Shown here one piece after another: positions 54,500 through 63,848 of a stretch of DNA of 64,000 nt (positions are counted from its first letter, which is position 1; the number at the start of each line of letters is the position of its first letter). The position numbers and the translations under genes are program-made. Source of the DNA: Chitinophaga silvisoli (GTDB taxonomy: Bacteria; Bacteroidota; Bacteroidia; Chitinophagales; Chitinophagaceae); the NCBI RefSeq assembly GCF_003412465.1, contig NZ_QTJV01000001.1, positions 372,001 through 436,000 on the forward strand. Direction: 5' to 3'. Under the pieces are notes generated by a model. The model saw nothing but the letters and a program-made list of their open reading frames with translations. It had not been told where the DNA came from and did no database searches.

Positions 54500-55359
54500 C
54501 ACAATCGGCGCTCCTCACCGCAGGCGTTTTAATGCCCCGTTCACTCGCAGGCATGTGGAAGGAACCACGTTACCGCATTGCTGTATGTGACTGGATGATC
54601 CTGAAACGCCAGAAACTGGGCGCTTTCCAGCTGACCAAAGATATAGGTGCTGATGGCCTGGAACTCGATATGGGTGGACTGGGAGACCGCCCTGCATTCG
54701 ACAATAAACTCAGGGATGCTGCCACCCGGCAGCAATTCCTGGACAAGGCAAAAGAACTGAATGTAGCGATCAGCTCTATTGCCATGTCCGGATTCTATGC
54801 ACAGTCCTTTGCTGAAAGAACCGAGACACCAGGCCTGGTCCAGGATTGTATAGATACTATGGTAGCTATGAAGGTAAAGATCGCTTTCCTGCCACTTGGT
54901 GTAAAAGGTGATTTGATACAGCACCCCGAATTACGCCCACAGATAGTGCAGCGACTTAAAGAAGCCGGTGCCAAAGCAAAGAAAGCCGGGGTGATCATCG
55001 GTATAGAAACTGCATTGTCGGCTGCAGAAGAAGTAAAGCTCTTAGACGAAATCAATTCTAAACATATCCGGAGTTATTTCAACTTCTCCAATGCAATCAA
55101 AGAAGGCAGAGACTTAGAGCAGGAGTTAAACACGCTTGGCAGGCAACGGATCTGCCAGATTCATTGCACCAATACTGATGGGGTATGGCTGGAGAACGAT
55201 CCTAAAATCAATATGCCAGCAGTAAAGAAAACACTGGACGATATGGGCTGGAGTGGCTGGCTGGTCATAGAGCGTTCCCGCGATGCGAACGATCCGAAGA
55301 ATGTAAAAAAGAACTTTAGCGCGAATGCTGCTTATCTGAAATCAATATTCCATGCGTAG
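54472..55359 (+). CDS. Tat-exported TIM-barrel sugar isomerase/epimerase-like protein
   Basis: The 295-residue product begins with a twin-arginine signal (SRRRFIAQSALLTAG). A xylose-isomerase-like (AP endonuclease 2) TIM barrel follows, with acidic metal-site candidates in DGLELDMGG, VIIGIETAL, QIHCTNTDG and GWLVIERS. Such exported folds occur in Bacteroidota sugar clusters and may epimerise or isomerise released sugars in the periplasm. The substrate is unknown. It overlaps the GH78 fusion gene by 28 bases and the GH106 gene by 8 bases, so it is clearly part of the operon. Confidence 0.82.
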   Translation: MENSRRRFIAQSALLTAGVLMPRSLAGMWKEPRYRIAVCDWMILKRQKLGAFQLTKDIGADGLELDMGGLGDRPAFDNKLRDAATRQQFLDKAKELNVAISSIAMSGFYAQSFAERTETPGLVQDCIDTMVAMKVKIAFLPLGVKGDLIQHPELRPQIVQRLKEAGAKAKKAGVIIGIETALSAAEEVKLLDEINSKHIRSYFNFSNAIKEGRDLEQELNTLGRQRICQIHCTNTDGVWLENDPKINMPAVKKTLDDMGWSGWLVIERSRDANDPKNVKKNFSANAAYLKSIFHA

Positions 55360-58300
55360 GATCTTTATTTGTTTCTTTTTATTATTGAGCACAACTTTAT
55401 ACGCCCAGCAAAACACTAAACCATGGGTGTTCTGGTACTGGATGTATGCAGCGGTATCCCGGGAGGGAATTCATGCAGACCTGGTCGCCATGAAAGAAGC
55501 GGGGCTGGGCGGTGCTTACCTGATGCCAGTTAATGGCAAAACTACGTATACGCCTGTAGCTGAACAGCTCACACCTGCCTGGTGGGACCTGGTGCACTAT
55601 GCTTCCCGGCAGGCAGATAGCCTGGGTTTACAATTAGGCATGCATTTCTGTGATGGCTTTGCAGTAGGTGGTGGCCCCTGGATTACACCAGCGCTCAGTA
55701 TGCAGAAAGTAGTGTGGACAAGTACGGAGGTAAATGGACATTTCAATGGTATCCTGCCCCAGCCAGCTACGAACGAAGGATATTACAAAGATATTGCTAT
55801 CCTGGCTTTCCCCTTTATCAAAGAAGATAATGCCATACCGGTAGTCACCACAAGCCTGCCTGGTGTAAATGCACAAATACTGGCCAGCAAAGCGAACAAA
55901 GAAAATATAAAGAGCACAGATCCCTGCTGGATTCAATATACTTATGCTGCACCATTTACCTGCCGCTCTATCACGATCCGTGGCAATAACTACCAGGCGC
56001 AGCGACTGAAGCTTTCTGTAAGTGACGATGGAATAAACTTCCATGATGTGTTGCAGATGGAGGCTCCGCGTCATGGATGGCTGGACGCAGACGCGGATCA
56101 TACCTGGTCTATTCCCACTACTACCGCCCGCTATTTCCGCTTTGATTATAACAAGGCCGGCTCAGCGCCCGGTGCGGAAGACCTGGATAATGCTAAATGG
56201 AAACAAAGTCTGAAGATCACAGGCATTCATTTATCCAATCAGCCGCGCATTGATCAGTATGAAGGAAAAAGTGGTGCAGTCTGGCGTATCAGCCAGACTA
56301 TTACCAATACAGACCTGGCCGTGCCCCAGGAGCAGGTTATTGACCTGACAGCCAGAACAGATGCAAAAGGGCATCTGCAATGGAAAGCGCCTGCAGGTGA
56401 CTGGACCATCCTGAGAATAGGACATACCTCCACAGGACATAAAAATGTAACAGGAGGTGCGGGTACAGGGTTGGAATGTGATAAGTTCAATCCTGCAGCA
56501 GTACGTTTACAGTTTGATCACTGGTATGGGGAAGCGCTGAAACGGGCCAGACTAAGTGTATTGCACGTGGATAGCTGGGAATGTGGTAGTCAGAACTGGT
56601 CGTCGGTATTCAGAGATGCTTTCAAAAAGCAACATGGCTACGATCTGCTTAAATGGTTGCCCGCGATGGCAGGGATCCCTGTGAAAAGCGGGCCTGCATC
56701 AGAACAATTCTTACTTGATATCCGGCGTACAATCAACAACTTAATCCAGGTTAATTTTTACGATACTTTAGGCGCATTGGCCCATAAAAATGGAGTCGCT
56801 TTCAGTGCAGAAAGTACAGCGCCCATGATCACTGCCGATGGCATGGCGCATTATCATGCAGTGGACTACCCGATGGGAGAATTCTGGTTGCGCAGTCCGA
56901 CCCACGATAAGCTGAACGATATGCTGGATGCCATTTCAGGTGCACATGTGTATGGCAAGCAAATAATCCAGGCAGAAGCGTTTACAGAATTGAGGAATAA
57001 CTGGGACGAATATCCGGGCATGTTGAAAACGACTATAGATCGCAACTTCGCATTAGGTATCAATAAGCTGGTCTTCCATGTATTTGCACATAACCCCTGG
57101 ATGGACAAGAAGCCGGGTATGACCCTGAATGGAATCGGCCTTTATTTCCAGAGAGATCAGACCTGGTGGCCTTATGTATCAGGAATGGTGGATTATGTGA
57201 CCCGTTGCCAAAACTTATTACAGCAGGGCAAACCTGTTGTGGATATTGGTGTGTATACAGGTGATAACCTGCCTAAAAGAGCTGTGTTACCAGAACGCCT
57301 GGTGCCTTTATTGCCTACGCTGTTTGGTGATAGTACTGTTCAAAGAGAGAAAAGAAGACTGGCGAATGTAGGCGAACCTACAAGGGAAATGCCGGCTGGT
57401 GTGACTGCCGGTGCTAATATCTCAAAAGCAGAAGACTGGATAGATCCCCTGCATGGTTATGCATACGATTCTTACAATCAGGCAGGTGATAGTGCGAGGT
57501 ACCCTATCTCCCTTAAACTTACTGATACTTTAAGGCAGGTCAATCTTCCTCCTGATTTCATTTCAGGAGAAGAGGGTATTGCCTGGACACATCGCTCCGC
57601 GCCTGATAAAGAAATTTATTTTATTTCTAATCAACAGGATAAAGAACGTCACTTACAGGTATCTTTTAGGGTGCAAAATAAGGTGCCGGTATTGTATGAT
57701 GCTGTAAACGATACTTATATCCAGGCGGAATCCTGGGAGGCCAAAGGAACGCGAACAGCGCTGGCCTTATCCCTCCCTCCAAACGGTTCTGTTTTTGTTT
57801 TATTCACAGACAAGCCGGTGGAGCATGTGCATAAACAAACGAACTATGCACCATTCAAAACACTGGACAATCCCTGGAAGGTAAGTTTTGCGGATAATGA
57901 TACTGTATTGTTTGAAAAACTTACGGATTGGAGTCAACATGCATCAGACAAAATCAGGTACTTTTCCGGCACAGCGCATTACATCCAGGATGTATATTTG
58001 GAACATCCTCCATCCGCTATCCTGCTCGATATAGGAAATGTGGCCAACATTGCAGCTGTAAAAGTCAACGATATCGATTGTGGCATCATCTGGACCCCGC
58101 CTTACCGGGTGGATATCTCCAAAGCCGTACGCCCGGGTCTTAATAAGATCGACATTGCAGTAACCAATACCTGGGCCAACCGGATAATCGGTGACAGAAC
58201 GCAGCCAAAGTCTACTTACACTATTTTTCCTGACAGGCAGGCCGGTGATCATTTACTACCCGCCGGTCTGTTAGGTCCTGTAAAACTGCTTACCGATTAC

Positions 58301-59317
58301 CAGGTAGCGGACTCCATAATGGAACGTGTATATAATGAGGTGAAGACTCCTTTCAAATATGGTCTTGTGATGGTACCTGCGCATGACACATTGAAAATGG
58401 ATTGTCCCGGTATCTTCCGGAAAAACAACCAATGGTACATGGTCTACATCGTCTTCGACGGTCGTGGCTACGAAACCTGGTTGGCAAAAAGTAAGGACCT
58501 CCTGAACTGGGAAACCCTTGGGAAAATAATGTCCTTTTCAGACAGCAGTACCTGGGATGCCAACCAGAAAGCTGGCTATACCGCGCTACAGGATTACAAA
58601 TGGGGAGGAAATTATGAATGGACTACCTACAATGGAAAACATTGGTTATCTTACTTTGGTGGTGTAAGCAAAGGCTATGAAGCGGGCTTGTTGTCCATTG
58701 GAATCGCTTATACAGATAAAGATATTACCCAAGCCCACGAATGGAAAAGATTAGCACAACCCGTGCTGAAAGCAACAGATGCCGATGCCGGCTGGTGGGA
58801 AAATAATACCATTTATAAGAGCTCCGTTATCCGCGATGAAAAGAAACTGACAGGTCATTCATTTATCATGTATTACAATGCAAAAGGCGATAGTCTGAAC
58901 CCAAAGAGAGGTAAGGAACGAATCGGCATGGCGGTATCTGACGATATGGAGCACTGGTCACGCTGGAGTAGCGATCCAATACTGGATCATTACACAGGTA
59001 TTACAGGTGATGCGGTGATACAACAAATGGATAGCCTGTATGTCATGTTTTACTACGGTGCTTTCTGGAAAGACAAACCCAAAGAGGCCTTCAACCGTTT
59101 TGCCTGCTCCCGGGACCTGGTGCACTGGACAGACTGGAAAGGCGAAGACCTCATTCAGTCATCAGCACCATATGATAACCTCTTTGCACATAAATCTTTT
59201 GTGGTGAAATGGAATGGAGTCGTGTATCACTATTATTGTGCGGTAGACAAGGCAGGGCATAGAGGGATTGCGGTAGCCACTTCTGTTGATAAAGGGAAAA
59301 GCAAATTGAATTACTAA
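55352..59317 (+). CDS. GH106 alpha-L-rhamnosidase fused to GH43-like propeller
   Basis: The 1321-residue protein has a signal peptide ending near LYAQQ. Residues about 25-970 match GH106, a calcium-dependent inverting alpha-L-rhamnosidase family: opening PWVFWYWMYAAVSREGI, the central motifs VDSWECGSQNW (Glu410) and IIQAEAFTE (Glu542), and the terminal beta-sandwich LLDIGNVANIAAVKVN. From about residue 990 a second enzyme-like propeller resembling GH43/GH32-clan proteins follows, with Asp1017 in KMDCPGIF, DYKWGGNYEW and ITGDAVIQQ. Such a fusion could remove a rhamnose and the next sugar in turn. The second substrate cannot be deduced. Confidence 0.87.
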   Translation: MRRIFICFFLLLSTTLYAQQNTKPWVFWYWMYAAVSREGIHADLVAMKEAGLGGAYLMPVNGKTTYTPVAEQLTPAWWDLVHYASRQADSLGLQLGMHFCDGFAVGGGPWITPALSMQKVVWTSTEVNGHFNGILPQPATNEGYYKDIAILAFPFIKEDNAIPVVTTSLPGVNAQILASKANKENIKSTDPCWIQYTYAAPFTCRSITIRGNNYQAQRLKLSVSDDGINFHDVLQMEAPRHGWLDADADHTWSIPTTTARYFRFDYNKAGSAPGAEDLDNAKWKQSLKITGIHLSNQPRIDQYEGKSGAVWRISQTITNTDLAVPQEQVIDLTARTDAKGHLQWKAPAGDWTILRIGHTSTGHKNVTGGAGTGLECDKFNPAAVRLQFDHWYGEALKRARLSVLHVDSWECGSQNWSSVFRDAFKKQHGYDLLKWLPAMAGIPVKSGPASEQFLLDIRRTINNLIQVNFYDTLGALAHKNGVAFSAESTAPMITADGMAHYHAVDYPMGEFWLRSPTHDKLNDMLDAISGAHVYGKQIIQAEAFTELRNNWDEYPGMLKTTIDRNFALGINKLVFHVFAHNPWMDKKPGMTLNGIGLYFQRDQTWWPYVSGMVDYVTRCQNLLQQGKPVVDIGVYTGDNLPKRAVLPERLVPLLPTLFGDSTVQREKRRLANVGEPTREMPAGVTAGANISKAEDWIDPLHGYAYDSYNQAGDSARYPISLKLTDTLRQVNLPPDFISGEEGIAWTHRSAPDKEIYFISNQQDKERHLQVSFRVQNKVPVLYDAVNDTYIQAESWEAKGTRTALALSLPPNGSVFVLFTDKPVEHVHKQTNYAPFKTLDNPWKVSFADNDTVLFEKLTDWSQHASDKIRYFSGTAHYIQDVYLEHPPSAILLDIGNVANIAAVKVNDIDCGIIWTPPYRVDISKAVRPGLNKIDIAVTNTWANRIIGDRTQPKSTYTIFPDRQAGDHLLPAGLLGPVKLLTDYQVADSIMERVYNEVKTPFKYGLVMVPAHDTLKMDCPGIFRKNNQWYMVYIVFDGRGYETWLAKSKDLLNWETLGKIMSFSDSSTWDANQKAGYTALQDYKWGGNYEWTTYNGKHWLSYFGGVSKGYEAGLLSIGIAYTDKDITQAHEWKRLAQPVLKATDADAGWWENNTIYKSSVIRDEKKLTGHSFIMYYNAKGDSLNPKRGKERIGMAVSDDMEHWSRWSSDPILDHYTGITGDAVIQQMDSLYVMFYYGAFWKDKPKEAFNRFACSRDLVHWTDWKGEDLIQSSAPYDNLFAHKSFVVKWNGVVYHYYCAVDKAGHRGIAVATSVDKGKSKLNY

Positions 59318-59318
59318 T

Positions 59319-62300
59319 ATGATCCGGATTATCGTCATCAGCATATTAATGACTATCACTTGTCAGGTGAATGCACAACAGTTATTTGACAATGACTGGC
59401 TGTTTTACAGGGGCAACGCACAGGGTGCAGAAAATCCTGCATTCAATGATAAAGAATGGAGAAAAGTAGACCTGCCGCATGACTGGAGTATAGAAGACCT
59501 GCCGGGTACAAATTCACCATTTAGCCAGGGCGCAATCAGCCAGGTAAGTGGTGGTTTTACAACCGGTGGTACGGGCTGGTATCGCAAGCATTTTACAATG
59601 CAGGCAAATAAGAAACCCATCATCCTGCAATTTGATGGGGTCTACATGAATGCTACCATCTGGCTCAATGGAAAGAAACTGGGTAAACACCCATATGGTT
59701 ATACTTCTTTCAGTTATGATATCACTGATAAGGTAAATTTCGGGAAGGAAAATGTACTTGCTGTACTTGTGCGAAATGAAGGGGAAAATAGCCGCTGGTA
59801 TGCAGGGTCAGGCATTTACAGGCATGTATGGTTAAAAAGCCATCAATACAGGATTGCGATAAGCACCCCTGTTGTAAACAGGACCGCAGCAATAGTCAAT
59901 ATTAAAACCGATAAACCGGGTGCCACCAGTATTTATAACCCCAAAGGAGTATTGGTAGCCAGTGCTGTCAGCCAGCAGGTTCAGATTACCAAACCTGCCC
60001 TCTGGTCAGTAGACACTCCCAATCTCTATAAAGCTGTCACTATTATCGGTGATGATACAGTCAGCACCCTCTTCGGTATCCGCAGTTTTACCGTCGATGC
60101 TGTCAACGGTGCCCGCCTGAATGGCCTTCCTCTCAAACTAAAAGGGGGCTGTGTGCACCATGACAATGGTCCCTTGGGAGCCAAAGCTTACGACCGTGCA
60201 GAAGAACGAAAAGTCGCCTTACTGAAAGCAAGTGGATACAATGCCATCCGTTGTGCCCATAATCCCCCTTCTCCGGCTTTTTTAGACGCTTGCGACCGGC
60301 TAGGTATGTTAGTGGTCGACGAGGCATTTGACACCTGGAAAGACCCTAAAAACCCCGAAGACTACCATGTGTTCTTCAACGACTGGTGGCAGCGCGATAT
60401 CGAAAGCATGGTAAACCGGGATCGTAACCACCCTTCTGTGATCATGTGGAGCATTGGTAATGAAATCCCTCACCGGGAAAAACCGGAGGTGGCTGCCGTA
60501 GCACATACCCTGCGTGATTACGTCTTACAGCTGGACAGTACCCGACTTATTACCTGTGGGGTAAACGGGATTGCGCCGGATAAAGATACTTTCCTCTCTG
60601 CCCTCGATGTATCAGGTTATAATTATGCACTGGATAAGTACGAACCTGATCATGCCCGGGTGCCTAACCGGGTAATCATGGCTACGGAATCTTTCCCCCT
60701 GGATGCAGGTGCCTACTGGGAGGGGGTAATCAAACATCCCTGGGTGATCGGCGATTTTGTCTGGACGGCATTCGACTATATAGGCGAAGCCAGCATTGGT
60801 TGGCTCGGCTATATGCAGCATCAGGGTTTCTATCCCTGGAACCTGGCTTATTGTGGCGACATAGATATCTGTGGCTGGAAGCGGCCGCAATCTTATTACC
60901 GCGATGCGCTCTGGATGCCGGACCAGTTATCACTCTTTGTGCACCCCCCTCAGCCAACTTACGCCATTAACCCTGAAAAGGAAGTATGGAGCCGCTGGGA
61001 ATGGCAGGATGTAACCGATAGCTGGAACTGGCAGGGGAATGAAGGTAAGCCCCTGGAAGTAGTGGCATACAGTTCTTACGAACAGGTAGAATTATTCCTC
61101 AATAGAAAATCACTGGGTAAAAAGGCAGTAAAAGATCATAGCGCCAGCTGGCAGGTGCCTTATACAAAGGGTACCCTGACCGCTGTAGCCGGGAAGAAAA
61201 GCATCTCGCTGCGCACTACCGGTCCTGCTGTTAAGTTACAACTACAGGCCGATACCCTGGAACTCGCTCCTAATAACCAGGATCTTGCCTATGTCACTGT
61301 CCAACTCCTGGACAGCGACGGTCACCGCAACCCTGATGATACCTCGCTGATCCATTTTAAACTGGAAGGGCCCGCTACCATTGTCGGTGTGGGTAATGCT
61401 GATCCGCGTAGCCTGGAAAGTAACCAGGCTTCCCAAAGAAAAGCCTTTCATGGTCGTGCCCTGGTGATCATTAAGGCCGGGAAAACACCCGGTGCCATTC
61501 GTCTCATTGCCAGCAGTCCCAACCTGCAGGCTGCTGAAATCACGCTCAATAAAGCAAGTGCTCCACAATGGATCGGCTATGAAGAAATGCCGGATAGTTT
61601 AAGACTGGTGCCGGGACTGCCGGAGGATAAAAGCAAGGCACAACAAAGAACCGTCACACCCTTATTCCGCAAAAGCTTTACTATTACCAGGCCCATAAAA
61701 AGCGCCCGGCTCATTATTACCGGCCTGGGTCATTATGAATGCAGTATCAACGGCAAAAAGCCCGGCAAACATTTCCTGGCTCCCGGCTGGACCAACTATG
61801 ACAAGCGGGTTTTCTACAACACCTATGATGTGACTGCCTGCCTGAAAAACGGTGAGAACGTAATCGGTGTCATCGTAGGCAATGGTTTTTACTATATCAA
61901 CAAAGAAAGATACCACAAGCTGCTTACGGCCTTCGGCTACCCAAAGATGTACTGTGAGTTACAACTCAGCTATACAGATGGTACTACCGCCAGCATCGCC
62001 TCTGATCAGAGCTGGAAAACAGCGCCATCACCTATTACCTTTACCAGCATTTACGGTGGCGAAGATTATGATGCCCGCCTGGAACAGGATGGCTGGGACA
62101 GCCCGGGATTCGATGATCAGGGCTGGCGAAATGCCTTGCTGGTAAAAGCGCCCGCTGGCAAACTGGAAGAAGAGAAAGATTTTCCCGTTGTCCTGGCTGA
62201 ATCTATCCCTGTCAAATCTATTCATAACAATGTCTACGATTTCGGTCAGAATGCTTCCGGCATTGTTTCATTAAAAATAAAAGGACACAAAGGCCAGACA

Positions 62301-63848
62301 GTCAAACTCATTCCCGCTGAATTATTGACATCCGCCGGCCTTGCCAACCAAGGGGCTACAGGTAGACCTTATTACTACAGTTATACGCTGAAAGGCGATG
62401 GGGTGGAGGAATGGCAACCGCGTTTTAGCTACTATGGTTTTCGCTATGTGCAGGTAGAAGGCGCGGGTCCTGATCAGATTATTGATCTCAAATTATTGCA
62501 CAACCGGAATTCTTCTCCTGAAAATGGCAGCTTTACCTGCTCCAATCCTTTATTCAACCAGATCTATGACCTGATCAAATGGGCCATTAAAAGCAATCTC
62601 CAAAGTGTAGCGACCGACTGCCCGCACCGCGAGAAACTGGGCTGGCTGGAACAGGATTACCTGATGGGGAATTCAATTCAGTTCAACTACGACATCCGCC
62701 TGCTATACCAGAAGATAGTCAATGACATGATCGATGCGCAAACTGCAGGAGGTCTCGTGCCAGACATTGCACCGGAATTTGTTTTCTTCGATGATAATGG
62801 GTTTGGTTTTCGGGATTCCCCCGAATGGGGGAGTGCCTGTGTGATCCTGCCATGGCTGCTCTACAAGTGGTATGGTGATACAGCTACCATGGAGACAGCC
62901 TATCCTATGATGCAGCGTTATGTTGCTTATTTGGAAAGCAGGTCAAATGATCAGATCTTATCCTACGGTTTGGGTGACTGGTTCGACTATGGCCCCGCCC
63001 GCCCCGGCGCAGCACAGCTGACACCGAAAGAGCTTACTGCCACTGCTATCTATTACTACGATTGCAAACTCCTCGCTGACATGGCAGCCATCCTGAAAAA
63101 GAAAGATGCGGATGCTTACCGCCAGCAGGCCGGCAAAATTAAACTCGCCTTCAATAGTAAATTCTTTAACAAACAAACCTGCCTTTACGCTACCGGCAGT
63201 CAAACGGCTATGGCCATGCCATTATGCACCGGCCTCGTAGAGGAAGCATATAAAACTGCGGTATTCAAAAACCTGGTGGATAGCATCACTACCAACAATA
63301 ACAAACTCACTGCCGGTGATATCGGTTTTCACTTCCTCGTACAAGCCCTGCAGGAAGGTGGCGCATCCCAACTGATCTACAATATGAATTGCCGAAACGA
63401 TGTGCCTGGCTATGGTTACCAGCTGGCCAAAGGAGCCACAGCACTCACTGAATCCTGGCCCGCACTGGCTGAGGTTTCCAACAATCATCTCATGCTCGGC
63501 CATATCATGGAATGGTTCTACAACGGCCTGGCCGGCATTCAGCAAGCTGAAAATTCTGTCGCCTTCCGCAATATCATTATCAGGCCCGAAATAGTGGGCG
63601 ATATTACCTATGTAAAAGCGACTTATCACATTCCTGCTGGTACCATCCTCAGCGAATGGGAATTAAAGAATCAACATTTTACCTTACATGTAAACATTCC
63701 GCCTCATACAAATGCAAGTATAAAAATCCCCGCTGCACCCACTCAAACCATTACTGAAAATGGTAAATTAATTAAGCCTGCACATTACGAAAATGGCAGA
63801 GCTACTGTAAGAATAAGCTCCGGAGCATACGTATTTTCAGTTAACTAA
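59319..63848 (+). CDS. GH2 glycosidase fused to GH78 alpha-L-rhamnosidase
   Basis: The 1509-residue protein has a signal peptide ending near QVNAQQ. Residues about 20-760 are a GH2 enzyme: sandwich with WRKVDLPHDWSIED, TIM barrel with acid/base Glu382 (MWSIGNEIPH) and nucleophile Glu457 (IMATESFP), and a C-terminal Ig-like part. Residues about 780-1509 are a complete GH78: NGFYYINKERYHK, YDFGQNASGIV, general acid Glu1105 (DCPHREKLGW) and a base candidate Glu1378 (ATALTESW). It begins 2 bases after the GH106 fusion and ends the locus as far as the window shows. The GH2 part may be a beta-galactosidase, beta-glucuronidase or beta-galacturonidase. Confidence 0.92.
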   Translation: MIRIIVISILMTITCQVNAQQLFDNDWLFYRGNAQGAENPAFNDKEWRKVDLPHDWSIEDLPGTNSPFSQGAISQVSGGFTTGGTGWYRKHFTMQANKKPIILQFDGVYMNATIWLNGKKLGKHPYGYTSFSYDITDKVNFGKENVLAVLVRNEGENSRWYAGSGIYRHVWLKSHQYRIAISTPVVNRTAAIVNIKTDKPGATSIYNPKGVLVASAVSQQVQITKPALWSVDTPNLYKAVTIIGDDTVSTLFGIRSFTVDAVNGARLNGLPLKLKGGCVHHDNGPLGAKAYDRAEERKVALLKASGYNAIRCAHNPPSPAFLDACDRLGMLVVDEAFDTWKDPKNPEDYHVFFNDWWQRDIESMVNRDRNHPSVIMWSIGNEIPHREKPEVAAVAHTLRDYVLQLDSTRLITCGVNGIAPDKDTFLSALDVSGYNYALDKYEPDHARVPNRVIMATESFPLDAGAYWEGVIKHPWVIGDFVWTAFDYIGEASIGWLGYMQHQGFYPWNLAYCGDIDICGWKRPQSYYRDALWMPDQLSLFVHPPQPTYAINPEKEVWSRWEWQDVTDSWNWQGNEGKPLEVVAYSSYEQVELFLNRKSLGKKAVKDHSASWQVPYTKGTLTAVAGKKSISLRTTGPAVKLQLQADTLELAPNNQDLAYVTVQLLDSDGHRNPDDTSLIHFKLEGPATIVGVGNADPRSLESNQASQRKAFHGRALVIIKAGKTPGAIRLIASSPNLQAAEITLNKASAPQWIGYEEMPDSLRLVPGLPEDKSKAQQRTVTPLFRKSFTITRPIKSARLIITGLGHYECSINGKKPGKHFLAPGWTNYDKRVFYNTYDVTACLKNGENVIGVIVGNGFYYINKERYHKLLTAFGYPKMYCELQLSYTDGTTASIASDQSWKTAPSPITFTSIYGGEDYDARLEQDGWDSPGFDDQGWRNALLVKAPAGKLEEEKDFPVVLAESIPVKSIHNNVYDFGQNASGIVSLKIKGHKGQTVKLIPAELLTSAGLANQGATGRPYYYSYTLKGDGVEEWQPRFSYYGFRYVQVEGAGPDQIIDLKLLHNRNSSPENGSFTCSNPLFNQIYDLIKWAIKSNLQSVATDCPHREKLGWLEQDYLMGNSIQFNYDIRLLYQKIVNDMIDAQTAGGLVPDIAPEFVFFDDNGFGFRDSPEWGSACVILPWLLYKWYGDTATMETAYPMMQRYVAYLESRSNDQILSYGLGDWFDYGPARPGAAQLTPKELTATAIYYYDCKLLADMAAILKKKDADAYRQQAGKIKLAFNSKFFNKQTCLYATGSQTAMAMPLCTGLVEEAYKTAVFKNLVDSITTNNNKLTAGDIGFHFLVQALQEGGASQLIYNMNCRNDVPGYGYQLAKGATALTESWPALAEVSNNHLMLGHIMEWFYNGLAGIQQAENSVAFRNIIIRPEIVGDITYVKATYHIPAGTILSEWELKNQHFTLHVNIPPHTNASIKIPAAPTQTITENGKLIKPAHYENGRATVRISSGAYVFSVN

